A stretch of 58,073 nucleotides of DNA. It comes from Acidimicrobiales bacterium (GTDB lineage Bacteria; Actinomycetota; Acidimicrobiia; Acidimicrobiales; UBA8592). The position numbers and the translations under genes are program-made. The notes under the pieces are model-generated. The model made no database searches, was not told the DNA's origin, and was given only the letters and a program-made list of their open reading frames with translations. The DNA lies in NCBI GenBank assembly GCA_030740795.1, contig JASLWO010000024.1, positions 1-58,073 of the forward strand. Direction: 5' to 3'. This document shows positions 24,736 to 34,108 of the stretch, piece after piece (the first letter of the stretch is position 1; every line of letters begins with the position of its first letter).

Positions 24736-24832
24736 TGACGACTCCATAAGGCATTGCAAATATCGATATCTAGGTGATGCAATAGGTAACACTATATTAT
24801 GTAAAGAAAATTTTGGCTAAATGGATGCTTTG

Positions 24833-26506
24833 CTATCTTTCGAGGGGTTTATATTTGATTCGAGTTGGTTGAGCAGTTCCTCCACCTTCTTTTCTAAGGA
24901 AGGATTCGTATTCACTGAAATTTCCTTCGAACCATCGAACTTGAGAATCACCTTCAAAGGCGAGGACATGTGTAGCAACCCGATCAAGAAACCAGCGGTC
25001 GTGACTTATAATCACAGCGCATCCAGCGAAATCTTCAAGACCGCCTTCTAAAGCCCTGAGAGTATCTACATCTAAATCGTTTGTTGGTTCGTCAAGTAAG
25101 AGAACGTTTGCACCGCTCTTTAAAACTTTTGCCAGATGCACTCGGTTTCTTTCACCCCCTGAAAGATCTCCAACGAGTTTCTGCTGGTCAGAACCTCGGA
25201 AATTAAAGGACGCCGTGTACGCCCTTCCATGCACTTCTCGCCCTCCGATAACGAGGTTATCTGAGCTCCCTGTTATCTCTTCATACACTGTTTTTGAAGG
25301 ATTAAGGGACTCCCTTGATTGGTCAACATAACCTAAATCAACAGATGGACCGATCATAATTTTTCCTCCATCAGGCTCTTCATCTCCTGTTAAGAGACGA
25401 AAAAGAGTTGTTTTGCCTGCTCCATTCGCACCGACGATCCCAACGATGCCAGCTTTAGGTAGTGAGAAAGAAAGGTCCTCAATCAGTAATCTGTCACCAA
25501 ATCCTTTTGAAAGTTCATCAACCTCAATAACAAGATCACCAAGCCTTTGATCAACTGGAATATTTATTTGCAGTTCCGTATTGCCACGATCATCGGATTT
25601 TGATTCGGCTAGCAACTTATCGTAGGCGGCCAATCGGGCCTTACCCTTAGCTTGTCGAGCTTTGGGAGCCATCCGAACCCATTCAAGTTCTCTAGCTAAA
25701 GTCCTTTGCCTAGCTTGATCTCTTCCCTTTTCATCCGACAACCGTTTTTCTTTCTGTTCAAGCCAGCTAGAATAATTCCCTTCATAAGGGAAACCTTTGC
25801 CCCGGTCAAGTTCTAAAATCCATTCAGCTACATTGTCAAGGAAATACCTATCGTGTGTTATCGCAACAACGGTTCCCGTGTAATCATTCAAAAATCTTTC
25901 CAACCAAGCGACTGACTCAGCATCAAGATGGTTTGTAGGTTCATCCAGTAGAAGCAAATCAGGTTTAGATAACAACAATTTGCATAGCGCCACTCTACGA
26001 GTTTCTCCTCCGGAAAGATTTGAGACATCAGCGTCGCTAGGTGGCAGGCGAAGAGCGTCCATTGCGATATCTACCATTCTTTGGAGGTCCCAGGCTCCCG
26101 CAGCTTCTATTTTGTCTTCAAGGTCAGCTTGTTCAGCACCTAATTTTTCAAAATCTGCATCCGGATCTGACCAGGCTGATAAGACCTTGTCATATTTTTC
26201 AAGCAAAGTAGCAGTCTCGCCAACCCCATCCATAACATTCCCGTGCACAGTTTTGGACGTGTCGAGAATAGGTTCCTGAGCAAGGTACCCGACGGTAAAA
26301 GGCGGGGTCAGGCGGGCTTCACCCGAATAGCCATCATCTAAACCAGCCATTATCTTCAACAATGATGATTTCCCTGCCCCATTCATCCCCAGTACACCGA
26401 TTTTTGCTCCGGGGAAGAAAGAAAGGCTGATGTCTTTCAAGACTTCGCGATCAGGCGGGTAGAAGCGCGAGCATTTTTGCATCGTAAATATGTATTCTGC
26501 AGGCAC
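24833..26506 (-). CDS. ettA: Energy-dependent translational throttle protein EttA (ABC-F)
   Basis: A cytoplasmic ABC-F ATPase of 557 residues that binds the ribosomal E site. Two ATP-binding domains: Walker A GMNGAGKSS near residue 39 with LSGGETRRVALCKLLLSKPDLLLLDEPTNHLDAESVAWLE, and GANGAGKTT near 343 with LSGGERNRVHLAKVLKSGANVLLLDEPTNDLDV. The EttA-type arm and linker lie between. The opening PAEYIFTMQKCSRFYPPDREVLKDISLSF is characteristic of EttA. The start is GTG with TAGTCT 6 nt upstream. The repeat-protein gene starts 97 bp downstream on the same strand. Confidence 0.96.
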   Translation of the reverse strand: MPAEYIFTMQKCSRFYPPDREVLKDISLSFFPGAKIGVLGMNGAGKSSLLKIMAGLDDGYSGEARLTPPFTVGYLAQEPILDTSKTVHGNVMDGVGETATLLEKYDKVLSAWSDPDADFEKLGAEQADLEDKIEAAGAWDLQRMVDIAMDALRLPPSDADVSNLSGGETRRVALCKLLLSKPDLLLLDEPTNHLDAESVAWLERFLNDYTGTVVAITHDRYFLDNVAEWILELDRGKGFPYEGNYSSWLEQKEKRLSDEKGRDQARQRTLARELEWVRMAPKARQAKGKARLAAYDKLLAESKSDDRGNTELQINIPVDQRLGDLVIEVDELSKGFGDRLLIEDLSFSLPKAGIVGIVGANGAGKTTLFRLLTGDEEPDGGKIMIGPSVDLGYVDQSRESLNPSKTVYEEITGSSDNLVIGGREVHGRAYTASFNFRGSDQQKLVGDLSGGERNRVHLAKVLKSGANVLLLDEPTNDLDVDTLRALEGGLEDFAGCAVIISHDRWFLDRVATHVLAFEGDSQVRWFEGNFSEYESFLRKEGGGTAQPTRIKYKPLER

Positions 26507-26512
26507 CTTCAG

Positions 26513-26518
26513 AGACTA
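26513..26518 (-). promoter_or_regulatory. -10 hexamer TAGTCT, probable leaderless promoter of ettA
   Basis: On the minus strand TAGTCT is followed by 6 nt and the GTG at 26506. No Shine-Dalgarno. Confidence 0.5.
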
Positions 26519-26577
26519 TCTTCCTTAGAACTAATTACAGGTCAATTGAAAGATATGTCGGAATCGTAATTGGGTCC

Positions 26578-26583
26578 TATGAT
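26578..26583 (+). promoter_or_regulatory. -10 hexamer TATGAT, probable leaderless promoter of the HAD gene
   Basis: TATGAT, near-consensus, lies 6 nt before the ATG at 26590. The intervening CGGAGG touches the ATG, too close to work as a ribosome-binding site. Confidence 0.55.
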
Positions 26584-26589
26584 CGGAGG

Positions 26590-27228
26590 ATGTTCAAAGC
26601 GGTCTTATTTGATTTCGGGGGAGTGATAACCACAAGCCCTTTCGAAGCATTTGCAGCATATGAGAAGGAAATTTCTTTACCAGACGGGATTATCCGAGAA
26701 ATCAACAGCTCAAACCCAAATTCTAACGCATGGGCAAAATTTGAAAGAAACCAAGTGCAAAGAGGCGAATTTGAGAAACTATTTGAAGCTGAGGCAGCAG
26801 CACTCGGCTATAAGATTGATGCTGATCGTGTGCTCAAGTGCCTTGAAACTACGATACGACCCAAAATGGTTCAATTGGTTAAAGAACTTAGCAACGAATA
26901 TGTGGTAGCGATCCTAACAAATAACTTAAAAGAGAATATTGGTGAACGCGACCAGCAGGAAACTGAATCAACTGCTCACATCTCCAGTGTCGCAGATTAT
27001 GTTCATAGCATTATTGAATCTTCTAAGCTTGGGGTCAGAAAGCCTGAACCTTTGTTCTACGAGATTGCATGCGAAACATTGGGTATGGATCCGGAAGAAT
27101 GCGTATTTCTCGACGACTTAGGCATCAACCTAAAGCCCGCTAAAGAAATGGGAATGACAACCATTAAGGTCATCAATGAGCAACAGGCCATTGATGACCT
27201 ACGTATCGTTCTAAGAGCCAATGGATAG
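26590..27228 (+). CDS. HAD-superfamily hydrolase, subfamily IA
   Basis: A 212-residue haloacid-dehalogenase-type phosphatase. Motif I is FDFGGV (nucleophile Asp8; the usual second Asp of DxD is Gly, as in the epoxide-hydrolase N-terminal-like subgroup). Motif II is in VAILTNN, the motif III Lys in SSKLGVRKPEPLFYEIACETLG, and motif IV is VFLDDLGINLKPAKEMGM. The substrate is unknown. The subgroup also occurs with acyl-CoA dehydrogenases. It is followed 18 bp later by xth. Confidence 0.88.
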   Translation: MFKAVLFDFGGVITTSPFEAFAAYEKEISLPDGIIREINSSNPNSNAWAKFERNQVQRGEFEKLFEAEAAALGYKIDADRVLKCLETTIRPKMVQLVKELSNEYVVAILTNNLKENIGERDQQETESTAHISSVADYVHSIIESSKLGVRKPEPLFYEIACETLGMDPEECVFLDDLGINLKPAKEMGMTTIKVINEQQAIDDLRIVLRANG

Positions 27229-27234
27229 GTGAGG

Positions 27235-27240
27235 TAAAGT
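27235..27240 (+). promoter_or_regulatory. -10 hexamer TAAAGT, probable leaderless promoter of xth
   Basis: TAAAGT, 6-nt spacer, then the ATG at 27247, all within the 18-bp gap after the HAD gene. The same hexamer precedes nucS. Confidence 0.5.
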
Positions 27241-27246
27241 TAGCAA

Positions 27247-28023
27247 ATGAGGATAGTTACATGGAATGTGAATTCGTTAAAGGCAAGAATGCCTCGAGTG
27301 GTTGAATGGGTTGAAATGATGAACCCTGATGTTTTGTGCATGCAAGAAACAAAACTCGCTGACGACGCGTTCCCCATACAAACCTTTAAGGAAATGGGAT
27401 ACCAAAGCGTCCACCATGGGCAGGGAAGGTGGAATGGAGTAGCAATCCTTAGTCGAGTCGGACTGGAAGACCCATTGTCAGGTTTTGATGATGGAGGAGA
27501 GCCAGATCAAGATGCGAGGATCATTTGGGCGACCTGTGGGGGAGTTCGTGTTGCTAGCGCGTATATCCCCAACGGGCGAGAGATAGGACATGAGCATTAC
27601 CAGTACAAACTCGAGTGGCTAAGTCGTTTACGTGAGCACCTTGAACAGAATCACATGAAAGAAGAAAAGATAGCTGTAGTCGGCGATTTTAATGTCGCAC
27701 CTGAGGACCGTGATGTCTGGGATATCGCTGCGTTTGAGGGGGCAACCCATGTTAGCTCTCCGGAGCGTGAAGCTTTCAGCAATATCCTTGATTGGGGGTT
27801 AACTGACACCATGAGGGACAGTTACCCGGATTCAGAAGGCCTATACACTTTCTGGGACTACCGACAGGGCAGTTTCTACAAACGACATGGAATGCGAATT
27901 GATTTCATTCTATCCACCGACTCGCTAATGGATAAACTAGAAACCGTGATGGTAGATAGGAATGCACGCAAGGGAGAGAAGCCTTCCGATCACGCTCCAC
28001 TATTAGCAGATTTCAATTTATAA
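27247..28023 (+). CDS. xth: Exodeoxyribonuclease III / AP endonuclease
   Basis: An exonuclease III-family base-excision-repair nuclease of 258 residues. It shows MRIVTWNVNSLKARMPRV with the metal-site Asn, CMQETKL with the metal-binding Glu, VGDFNVAPEDRDVWD with the catalytic Asp-Asn, YTFWDYRQGSFYKRHGMRIDFILSTD, and the terminal SDHAPLLADF with the catalytic Asp-His. All active-site residues are present. Length is standard. Confidence 0.96.
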   Translation: MRIVTWNVNSLKARMPRVVEWVEMMNPDVLCMQETKLADDAFPIQTFKEMGYQSVHHGQGRWNGVAILSRVGLEDPLSGFDDGGEPDQDARIIWATCGGVRVASAYIPNGREIGHEHYQYKLEWLSRLREHLEQNHMKEEKIAVVGDFNVAPEDRDVWDIAAFEGATHVSSPEREAFSNILDWGLTDTMRDSYPDSEGLYTFWDYRQGSFYKRHGMRIDFILSTDSLMDKLETVMVDRNARKGEKPSDHAPLLADFNL

Positions 28024-28041
28024 ATATCGGGCTGATCGTAC

Positions 28042-30126
28042 TCAGACCTTATCCGCTAGTTCCTCCCCGCTAGGAAGTGTTCCTGTGGGAGCAATTATAG
28101 TGAGTTGGTCATCAGCCAGCAGTTCGGTTTCAGGGTCAGCTCTTAACACCTTCCCATCTCTGCGAATAGCTTCGATATGAAGGCCCGGGTCCAAATTAAT
28201 TTCACCAAGTTTTTTTCCTATCAATGAACCTATGGCTGTTTCAGAAAGCAAAGGGTATTGTCCGATCTCTAACCCTGGGAGAAGAGCCTGTTTAACTTCC
28301 GCTTCGTGCGCAGCATCAGCAGCAACTGCTGATCCATCATCATGGAGGTAGGCTGCCAGTTCTCCGGCAAGCCTGAGAGCCCTTCCAGGTTTTGATGAAG
28401 TTCCAGCAAGGAAGAATAAGGCATTAACCCGTTCGCCTCTTCCTCCCCATTCTGCAGGAATAACTATTCCGTTTTCGCTTCTGACTATGACAAGATGATC
28501 GTCTTCTGAGTTGTCAAAGAAAGCTACCGGAGTGGCCGTGGGGTGGGTATCCGACGGTTGGATCCAAAGAGAACCTGTTTCTAGAAAACATTCGTTTACC
28601 TCTTCTGCATCTATACCTATTCGGTTTCCTAGAACTTGAGAAGCTCGGGTGGCAGCAAGGTCGATTTCTCCCTCAACTGGAACTGAAATTACTGCAGCTC
28701 TAGCGATTAGCCCGGCGTAATCATCTTCTGAACGGAGTCCGTGGCTTTGCATAGCAGCGGAAATTTCTCGGTCTATGCTCGTATCTGCCGCTTGACCAAG
28801 ACGTTCGAAGATGTGGTGGATCGCTCCAGCTGAATGCGCAGATTTATCCCGCCCAAAGTAGTAAAACCATATGAGAGTAAGTCCGATAACGGCCGCAATG
28901 AGAATCAACGGGAGGGGGCCTAACTTTATGATGAGGTAAATAGCAACACCGATCCCGAAAATCTGTAAATAAGGAAAGAAAGGAGAACGAAACCCAGGTG
29001 CATACGAAGCAATTCGAGCGAAACGGAGAATAATCACAGCTGCATTCACTAACGCAAGGGTTAGAAGAACAAAAGCGCTTGCAAGCTTAGCTATGGCACC
29101 AGCACCGAATGCAATCACGATTACTGCCATACCAGTTCCGGTGAGGAGGATCCCCCAAAATGGTGTCCCGAAACGGCTCATGGATAGGAAAGTGCTACTC
29201 ATCAATCCGTCTCGACTCATGGCCATTGGGTATCTAGCGGCTGCAAGAATTCCAGCATTCGCTGCTGAAGCAAAAGCAGCTAAAGCAGCAGCGATAACAA
29301 ACCCTGCTCCAACTGCGGGCATAAATGCTTCAGCGGCTGTATGGATGGGAGCGAGATCGTTGTATAACTGGCTTGATGGCACAAGGGCAACAGCTACAAG
29401 AACTCCTAGGGTGTAAACAGTGGTGCTAACTATAAGTGAAAGAATCATCCCTAATGGAATATTCCTAGATGGGTCTTCAATTTCCTCAGCTACGCTTGCG
29501 ACTTTTGTGAGTCCCCCGTAACTCACGAATACGAGACCAATAGCTGAAACCAGCCCGCTTGTTCCATGAGTGAAGAAAGGGTCTAGTTCTCCGCTTCCCC
29601 CGCCTACTTTCGGGAGGCCGGTAATCAGGTACCAACCCATTACTGCTAAGAGAAAGGCAACCAAAGCCATTTGTACTGAAGCGCTGGTTTTGGAACCGAC
29701 GATGTTCAAAAGTGTAAAAAAAGCAATAAGGCAAACAGCAGTCAATTTCCCAGGTAAGTCAACAATAAGAGTTAGGTAAGCGCTCATTCCCACCAGAGCA
29801 AAAGCATCTTTCATTACGAGCGAAAGCCAAGTCGCTACACCTGTCACAGTTCCTCCTACAGGTCCAAGCGCTCTTGCTAGAAAGTAGTATGACCCTCCTG
29901 CACGAGGCATAGCAGTAGAGAGTTCGGCAACGCTAAACATTGCTGGGATAGCGAGAATTCCTGCTATAAGGTATGCAAGAACAGCGCTAGGTCCTGATTT
30001 TGCTGCTGCGAAACTAGGAAGAAGAAAAAGACCAGAACTAACCATAGCTCCGGTACTCAAAACGAATACATGTCGAAGACCGAGGGATCTTTTCAGATCC
30101 GAAGAGGATGAGTCCTTACCGGCCAT
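28042..30126 (-). CDS. APC-family amino-acid permease with C-terminal soluble regulatory domains
   Basis: A transporter of about 694 residues. The N-terminal ~430 residues hold about twelve TM helices of the amino acid-polyamine-organocation fold, opening with SLGLRHVFVLSTGAMVSSGLFLLPSF (the unwound TM1 GxxxSSGxF motif). After a cytoplasmic linker comes a region resembling universal-stress-like modules and a final beta-rich TrkA-C-like part (ETELLADDQLTIIAPTGTLPSGEE). The substrate is unknown. I take the ATG at 30126; an in-frame TTG at 30141 is the upstream alternative. It lies about 45 bp after the helicase stop, probably co-transcribed with it. Confidence 0.88.
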   Translation of the reverse strand: MAGKDSSSSDLKRSLGLRHVFVLSTGAMVSSGLFLLPSFAAAKSGPSAVLAYLIAGILAIPAMFSVAELSTAMPRAGGSYYFLARALGPVGGTVTGVATWLSLVMKDAFALVGMSAYLTLIVDLPGKLTAVCLIAFFTLLNIVGSKTSASVQMALVAFLLAVMGWYLITGLPKVGGGSGELDPFFTHGTSGLVSAIGLVFVSYGGLTKVASVAEEIEDPSRNIPLGMILSLIVSTTVYTLGVLVAVALVPSSQLYNDLAPIHTAAEAFMPAVGAGFVIAAALAAFASAANAGILAAARYPMAMSRDGLMSSTFLSMSRFGTPFWGILLTGTGMAVIVIAFGAGAIAKLASAFVLLTLALVNAAVIILRFARIASYAPGFRSPFFPYLQIFGIGVAIYLIIKLGPLPLILIAAVIGLTLIWFYYFGRDKSAHSAGAIHHIFERLGQAADTSIDREISAAMQSHGLRSEDDYAGLIARAAVISVPVEGEIDLAATRASQVLGNRIGIDAEEVNECFLETGSLWIQPSDTHPTATPVAFFDNSEDDHLVIVRSENGIVIPAEWGGRGERVNALFFLAGTSSKPGRALRLAGELAAYLHDDGSAVAADAAHEAEVKQALLPGLEIGQYPLLSETAIGSLIGKKLGEINLDPGLHIEAIRRDGKVLRADPETELLADDQLTIIAPTGTLPSGEELADKV

Positions 30127-30171
30127 GCGAAATGATAGCAATTGAGCGGTTGGAACTAAAGTTTAAGAGGA

Positions 30172-31908
30172 TTATTCCTCCGATATAAGCGCTAGAATTT
30201 GATCTCCAAAGCGGTCAGTTATTAACGGACTTAGACCAGATATTGATTTAAGTTGTTTTCTAGAATCCGGCATTTCAATCGCTAACCTTTCAAGTACCTC
30301 ATCAGAGAAAACACTGTTGGGAGAGATGTCGTTGACCTTGGCAATACTTGCACGAAGTTTTGTAAGCGCTTCCAATTTATTAGTCAATGGGGGTTCTACA
30401 GAATTGGGAATAGTTTCCTCTCGCCATTTGGAACGGAATTCGCGAATTTTTTTAGCTAGGTCTTTCTTTGCACGCATTCGACTAATTGGTGGAGGAGCTG
30501 TAACAACGCTAGAGATTTCCTTCAGGAAAATAGAAGGTTTTCTTTCACGTTGAATCCCGAAACGACGTTTTCTGGCCCATGAGAGATGAAGTTGGCGTTC
30601 GGCCCTGGTTAAAGCAACATACATCAGGCGTCTCTCTTCGTCTTGTTGTGCTTCGTTGATAGCATGAGCGATCGGTGTAAGGCCTTCTTCTATTCCACTA
30701 ACATGAACCACTCTCCATTCAAGTCCTTTCGCAGCATGAAAAGTTAGAATACGTACGGCATTTTCATTCTCATCGGTGCTCGTTGTTTGAGAGTCTGTGT
30801 GAACACGAAAAGGTATTCCTTTCTCTGTGAAAGCATTTACGATTGAAGTTATCTGTCCATGAGTTCTCACAAGAACGGCCTGATTTTTCCATTCACCCGA
30901 CCCAGATTCGATGTCCATAACTTTTCCAGCGATGCTCTTAGCCTCAGTAAACTCATCGCTTTCAGATCGTACTGTCGGAAGAGGTCCACTTGGTTTATTG
31001 GCAATCAACGGAACTTGACTAGGGAGGAGGAGAGATGCCGTTGAAAGAATTTCTGGTGTTGATCGGAAGTTTTGACTGAGATGGATTGTTTCTGAACCAG
31101 GAAAATAAACTCCAAAATCGTTTAGGTAAGATGAATCAGCGCCATTCCATGAGTAAATGGCTTGATTAGGGTCACCCACTACAGTCAAAGAACTCTTTGT
31201 CCCGAGCCAAGAACGAAGAAGGGCGAACTGTAATGGGTTCACGTCTTGGAACTCATCAACAAACAAATCTTGAAATTTCCAATGTCTAGCAGCAGCGTAT
31301 TTAGTGTCTTCTGAGAGAAATTGGATAGCTAATTCAAGGATGTCATCAAAGTCAATACAATTTTTTTGTCGCTTTGCATTCACGAACTTGCGGTAATACT
31401 CGCTGACAATTGAGTGTTGTACGGTATCTCTCCTGTTTGTTTTCTCAGCTGTAGCAAGATAATCGGTTGGTGCAATTCTTTGTGCCGTGCACCAATTGAT
31501 TTCATTAAGAATGAAAGAGCGTTCTATCGCAGTGAAACTATTTGGAAGTAGCGAAAAAAAGAATTTTTCACGGTTCGGAAGAAGCTTCGGTTCAACGGTG
31601 ATATGAAGGTCACTCCACCTAGCTTGAAGCTGAGCGTAGGCTATCGAGTGGAATGTGCCAACGGTTACAAGGTTCCCTAAACCTAATTCGTTTAGCCGTG
31701 TCTGAAGTTCTAATGCTGCTCGCTTGCTGAAGGTAAGGCAGAGACTGTGCTGAGCGTCTATTCGCAGGGCTTTGGCCTGATAGGCGATGCGTCTAGTGAG
31801 AACCCGTGTTTTGCCAGTTCCCGCTCCGGCGAGGATTCTCAGCCGCTGGGCATCCGAGCGCACTGCTGAGAATTGATCCGCTGTTAAATTTTTTTCAAGA
31901 TCTTCCAC
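30172..31908 (-). CDS. UvrD2-like superfamily 1 DNA helicase with C-terminal HRDC-like domain
   Basis: A 578-residue 3'-5' SF1A helicase. Motif Q/I is LTADQFSAVRSDAQRLRILAGAGTGKTR (Walker A about 27-35). Further motifs are TFSKRAALELQTR (Ia), FQDLFVDEFQDVNPLQF (II), VVGDPNQAIYSWNGA (III), LSQNFRSTPEI (IV), TFHAAKGLEWRVVHV (V) and YVALTRAERQLHLSWA (VI). The C-terminal ~75 residues (SVFSDEVLERLAIEMPDSRKQLKSISGLSPLITDRFGDQILALI) match an HRDC domain, as in mycobacterial UvrD2. It is shorter than UvrD1 or PcrA, with compact 1B/2B domains. The start is GTG, with TAACCT 6 nt upstream. Confidence 0.92.
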   Translation of the reverse strand: MEDLEKNLTADQFSAVRSDAQRLRILAGAGTGKTRVLTRRIAYQAKALRIDAQHSLCLTFSKRAALELQTRLNELGLGNLVTVGTFHSIAYAQLQARWSDLHITVEPKLLPNREKFFFSLLPNSFTAIERSFILNEINWCTAQRIAPTDYLATAEKTNRRDTVQHSIVSEYYRKFVNAKRQKNCIDFDDILELAIQFLSEDTKYAAARHWKFQDLFVDEFQDVNPLQFALLRSWLGTKSSLTVVGDPNQAIYSWNGADSSYLNDFGVYFPGSETIHLSQNFRSTPEILSTASLLLPSQVPLIANKPSGPLPTVRSESDEFTEAKSIAGKVMDIESGSGEWKNQAVLVRTHGQITSIVNAFTEKGIPFRVHTDSQTTSTDENENAVRILTFHAAKGLEWRVVHVSGIEEGLTPIAHAINEAQQDEERRLMYVALTRAERQLHLSWARKRRFGIQRERKPSIFLKEISSVVTAPPPISRMRAKKDLAKKIREFRSKWREETIPNSVEPPLTNKLEALTKLRASIAKVNDISPNSVFSDEVLERLAIEMPDSRKQLKSISGLSPLITDRFGDQILALISEE

Positions 31909-31914
31909 GGAGAG

Positions 31915-31920
31915 AGGTTA
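31915..31920 (-). promoter_or_regulatory. -10 hexamer TAACCT, probable leaderless promoter of the helicase-permease pair
   Basis: On the minus strand TAACCT, 6 nt, then the GTG at 31908. No ribosome-binding site. Confidence 0.5.
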
Positions 31921-31989
31921 CCCTCTAGAGTCGCAATCCACCTAGTAAAAACATTGAGACTGCGATATAGCCTGAATCAGATATTGGGC

Positions 31990-31995
31990 TAGCGT
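31990..31995 (+). promoter_or_regulatory. -10 hexamer TAGCGT, probable leaderless promoter of the PH-domain gene
   Basis: TAGCGT, a 6-nt spacer, then the ATG at 32002. It lies in the 93-bp divergent region with the helicase, whose own hexamer is at 31915. Confidence 0.5.
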
Positions 31996-32001
31996 TATCT
32001 C

Positions 32002-32481
32002 ATGGCTTTCCCGATGAAACTACTAAATGATGGTGAAAACGTTATTCTTGATCTCCGCCCTCATTGGGGAAGAATGGTTGGATCTGGGCTAGCTCTCGTA
32101 GCCACCTTGGTCATTTGGATCTGGGCAGCTACCACAACGGACGTGCGAATACTAGAAATAGCTATGCCTTTAATAACCGTGTACGCATTTCTAAGGAGTT
32201 TGCGATCTTATTTGCATTGGGTTAACGAGAGTTTCACATTAACAACCGAAAGAGTTATCCATCGGACCGGAGTATTCCAAAAAATTAGCTTTGAGATCCC
32301 GCTAACACGAGTAAACACGGTTTCAGCACAGCAATCATGGATGGGTCGGTTGGTAGCATCTGGTCAAGTTTCCATTGAATACTCAGGAGATCAAACCAGA
32401 AGAGAGTTTCAACAATTCCCCCAACCAACACTTATACAGAAAGAAATAAATCATGTCATTGAAACTCTCCGAAGGAATTGA
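32002..32481 (+). CDS. Membrane protein with bacterial PH domain (DUF304/bPH2)
   Basis: A 159-residue protein with two adjacent TM helices (about 28-68: MVGSGLALVATLVIWIWAAT and LEIAMPLITVYAFLRSL). A bacterial PH domain follows: SFTLTTERVIHRTGVFQKISFEIPLTRVNTVSAQQSWMGRLVASGQVSIEYSG. This is the classic YdbS/DUF304 arrangement. The function is unknown; the PH domain faces the cytoplasm. There is no Shine-Dalgarno; TAGCGT lies 6 nt upstream of the ATG. Confidence 0.88.
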   Translation: MAFPMKLLNDGENVILDLRPHWGRMVGSGLALVATLVIWIWAATTTDVRILEIAMPLITVYAFLRSLRSYLHWVNESFTLTTERVIHRTGVFQKISFEIPLTRVNTVSAQQSWMGRLVASGQVSIEYSGDQTRREFQQFPQPTLIQKEINHVIETLRRN

Positions 32482-32561
32482 ATCAATGAAAATGTTCAGA
32501 GTTTGAATTAACTTACAAAACCCGAGAAACTAGCGGGGATATTATTAGAAGGAGATAGTTG

Positions 32562-33701
32562 ATGGGCCCATTACACGGTAAAAGAATAATTGAAATCGCA
32601 GGAATAGGTCCGGGTCCTTTCTGCGCCATGATTTTAGCAGACCTTGGAGCAGAGGTAATCAGAGTCGACAGAGTCTCAGCTGTACCTGAAGAATTTCCTG
32701 AAACCCCAAGCATGGACCTTCTTAACCGCGGGCGCGACTCAATAGCACTTGATCTAAAAAAAGAAATGGGAAAGGAAACAGTCCTCAGACTCGTTGAGGA
32801 TTCTGATGCACTAATTGAAGGATTTCGACCGGGGGTCGCTGAACGTCTAGGGATCGGTCCAGATGATTGCCTGAAACTAAACCCTAAATTAATTTACGGA
32901 AGAATGACGGGTTGGGGTCAGTACGGGAGCTACTCAACTATGGCAGGCCATGATATTAATTACATAGCATTATCAGGAGTTCTGGGACTTATAGGGCGTG
33001 AAGATCAAGGACCGGTACCTCCAGTGAACCTGATCGGAGATTTTGGAGGAGGTGGAATGTTGCTCGCTCTAGGTGTCTGCGCTGCACTTGTTGAAACAGC
33101 CCAAAGCGGGAAAGGACAAGTAATTGATGCTGCTATGACCGATGGGTCTGCGTTGTTAGCGACAATGGTCCACTCCTTTGCAGCTATGGGAATCTGGGGG
33201 AAACGTGGAACTAACATGCTGGACACCGGAGCCCCTTTCTACGACGTTTACCAATGTGCAGATGGGGAATTCATATCATTGGGTTCCATAGAACCCCAGT
33301 TCTATTCGGAATTGCTTCGAATAACAGAGCTAGATCAAGAAGAAACTCCTAAGCAAATGGATCGCGAACAATGGGCAGCAATGAAAGAAACAATAGCGCA
33401 GAAAGTCCGTATGAAGACTAGAGACGAATGGGTGGCGCTAATGGAGGGCACTGATGTATGTTTCGCTCCCGTGCTGTCAACACAGGAAGCCTACAATCAC
33501 CCTCATAATCAAGAACGGGAAACATTCGTAGAGGTTGCAGGAGTGATGCAGCCTGCTCCAGCGCCACGATTTAGTAGAACTCCGGGGAAGATATCTTCCC
33601 CGCCGCCGCACCCAGGTCAACAAACAGAACAGGTCCTTTCGCGACTAGGATTTTCAAGGGAAGAAATTACTTCACTTAAAGACGAAAATATTATTAGATA
33701 A
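32562..33701 (+). CDS. Alpha-methylacyl-CoA racemase-like CoA-transferase family III protein
   Basis: A CaiB/BaiF family enzyme of 379 residues. The motifs GIGPGPFCAMILADLGAEVIRVDR, LIEGFRPGVAERLGIGPDDC and YGRMTGWGQYGSYSTMAGHDINYIALSGVLGLIG are strong. The His of AGHDINY and the Asp of NLIGDFGGGG match the His/Asp acid-base pair of 2-methylacyl-CoA racemase (MCR), favouring racemase over CoA transfer. Role: degradation of branched-chain acyl-CoAs. The start is the ATG at 32562, 7 nt after AGAAGGAGA; the adjacent upstream TTG is not needed. Confidence 0.92.
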   Translation: MGPLHGKRIIEIAGIGPGPFCAMILADLGAEVIRVDRVSAVPEEFPETPSMDLLNRGRDSIALDLKKEMGKETVLRLVEDSDALIEGFRPGVAERLGIGPDDCLKLNPKLIYGRMTGWGQYGSYSTMAGHDINYIALSGVLGLIGREDQGPVPPVNLIGDFGGGGMLLALGVCAALVETAQSGKGQVIDAAMTDGSALLATMVHSFAAMGIWGKRGTNMLDTGAPFYDVYQCADGEFISLGSIEPQFYSELLRITELDQEETPKQMDREQWAAMKETIAQKVRMKTRDEWVALMEGTDVCFAPVLSTQEAYNHPHNQERETFVEVAGVMQPAPAPRFSRTPGKISSPPPHPGQQTEQVLSRLGFSREEITSLKDENIIR

Positions 33702-33787
33702 TTTAAATCCATCTGTGATGGAGAAGAATTTCCGTGTTGGTGTACCTTGACTCTCCATAGCATCGAATTTCCTGCCATTATTAATAT

Positions 33788-34108
33788 ATGACAGTAGTAA
33801 AAATAAATGCAATAACAGTCCCACCAGAACTAGGGGAGGAAGTAGCGAAACGTTTCGCTGCCAGGGCAGGAGCAGTTGATGATGCTGAAGGCTTTGAAGG
33901 GTTTGAACTCTTCAAACCCGAGGACGACAGAAATCAGTGGCTAGTGGTTACTCGATGGAATGACGAAGCTTCTTTCGAAAAGTGGCGGAATTCAGGGCAG
34001 GCTGCTCACGCTCATCGCTCAACTTCCGAAGAAGCCCAAAAACCTTTAGGTTTGTCTGCAGAACTCTGGCACTATAGCGTCTCGGTCGTATCAGAAGGTC
34101 AGAATTAG
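33788..34108 (+). CDS. MhuD-like heme-degrading monooxygenase
   Basis: A 106-residue ferredoxin-fold ABM-type monooxygenase. It aligns by eye along most of its length with mycobacterial MhuD (VVKINAITVPPELG, KRFAARAGAV, GFEGFELFKP, WLVVTRWNDEASFEKW, AAHAHRS). The catalytic Asn7 and Trp66 and the heme-ligand His (here His74, after a one-residue deletion) are in place. MhuD degrades heme with release of iron. It stops immediately before the GTG of the next gene. This is the strongest indication of heme-iron use in the window. Confidence 0.85.
   Translation: MTVVKINAITVPPELGEEVAKRFAARAGAVDDAEGFEGFELFKPEDDRNQWLVVTRWNDEASFEKWRNSGQAAHAHRSTSEEAQKPLGLSAELWHYSVSVVSEGQN

Noticed and set aside
24736-24792. 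Upstream extension of the repeat protein to an earlier in-frame start
   Set aside because: It would put 19 residues before a perfect signal peptide; the ATG at 24735 has a ribosome site and a standard n-region.
24422-24820. Long plus-strand ORF rich in Pro/Ser/Gln opposite the repeat-protein gene
   Set aside because: Its low-complexity product is a mirror of the minus-strand 81-bp repeats; the minus frame has a signal peptide and regular cysteines. Similar antisense ORFs at 23175-23474 and 23652-24140 are rejected for the same reason.
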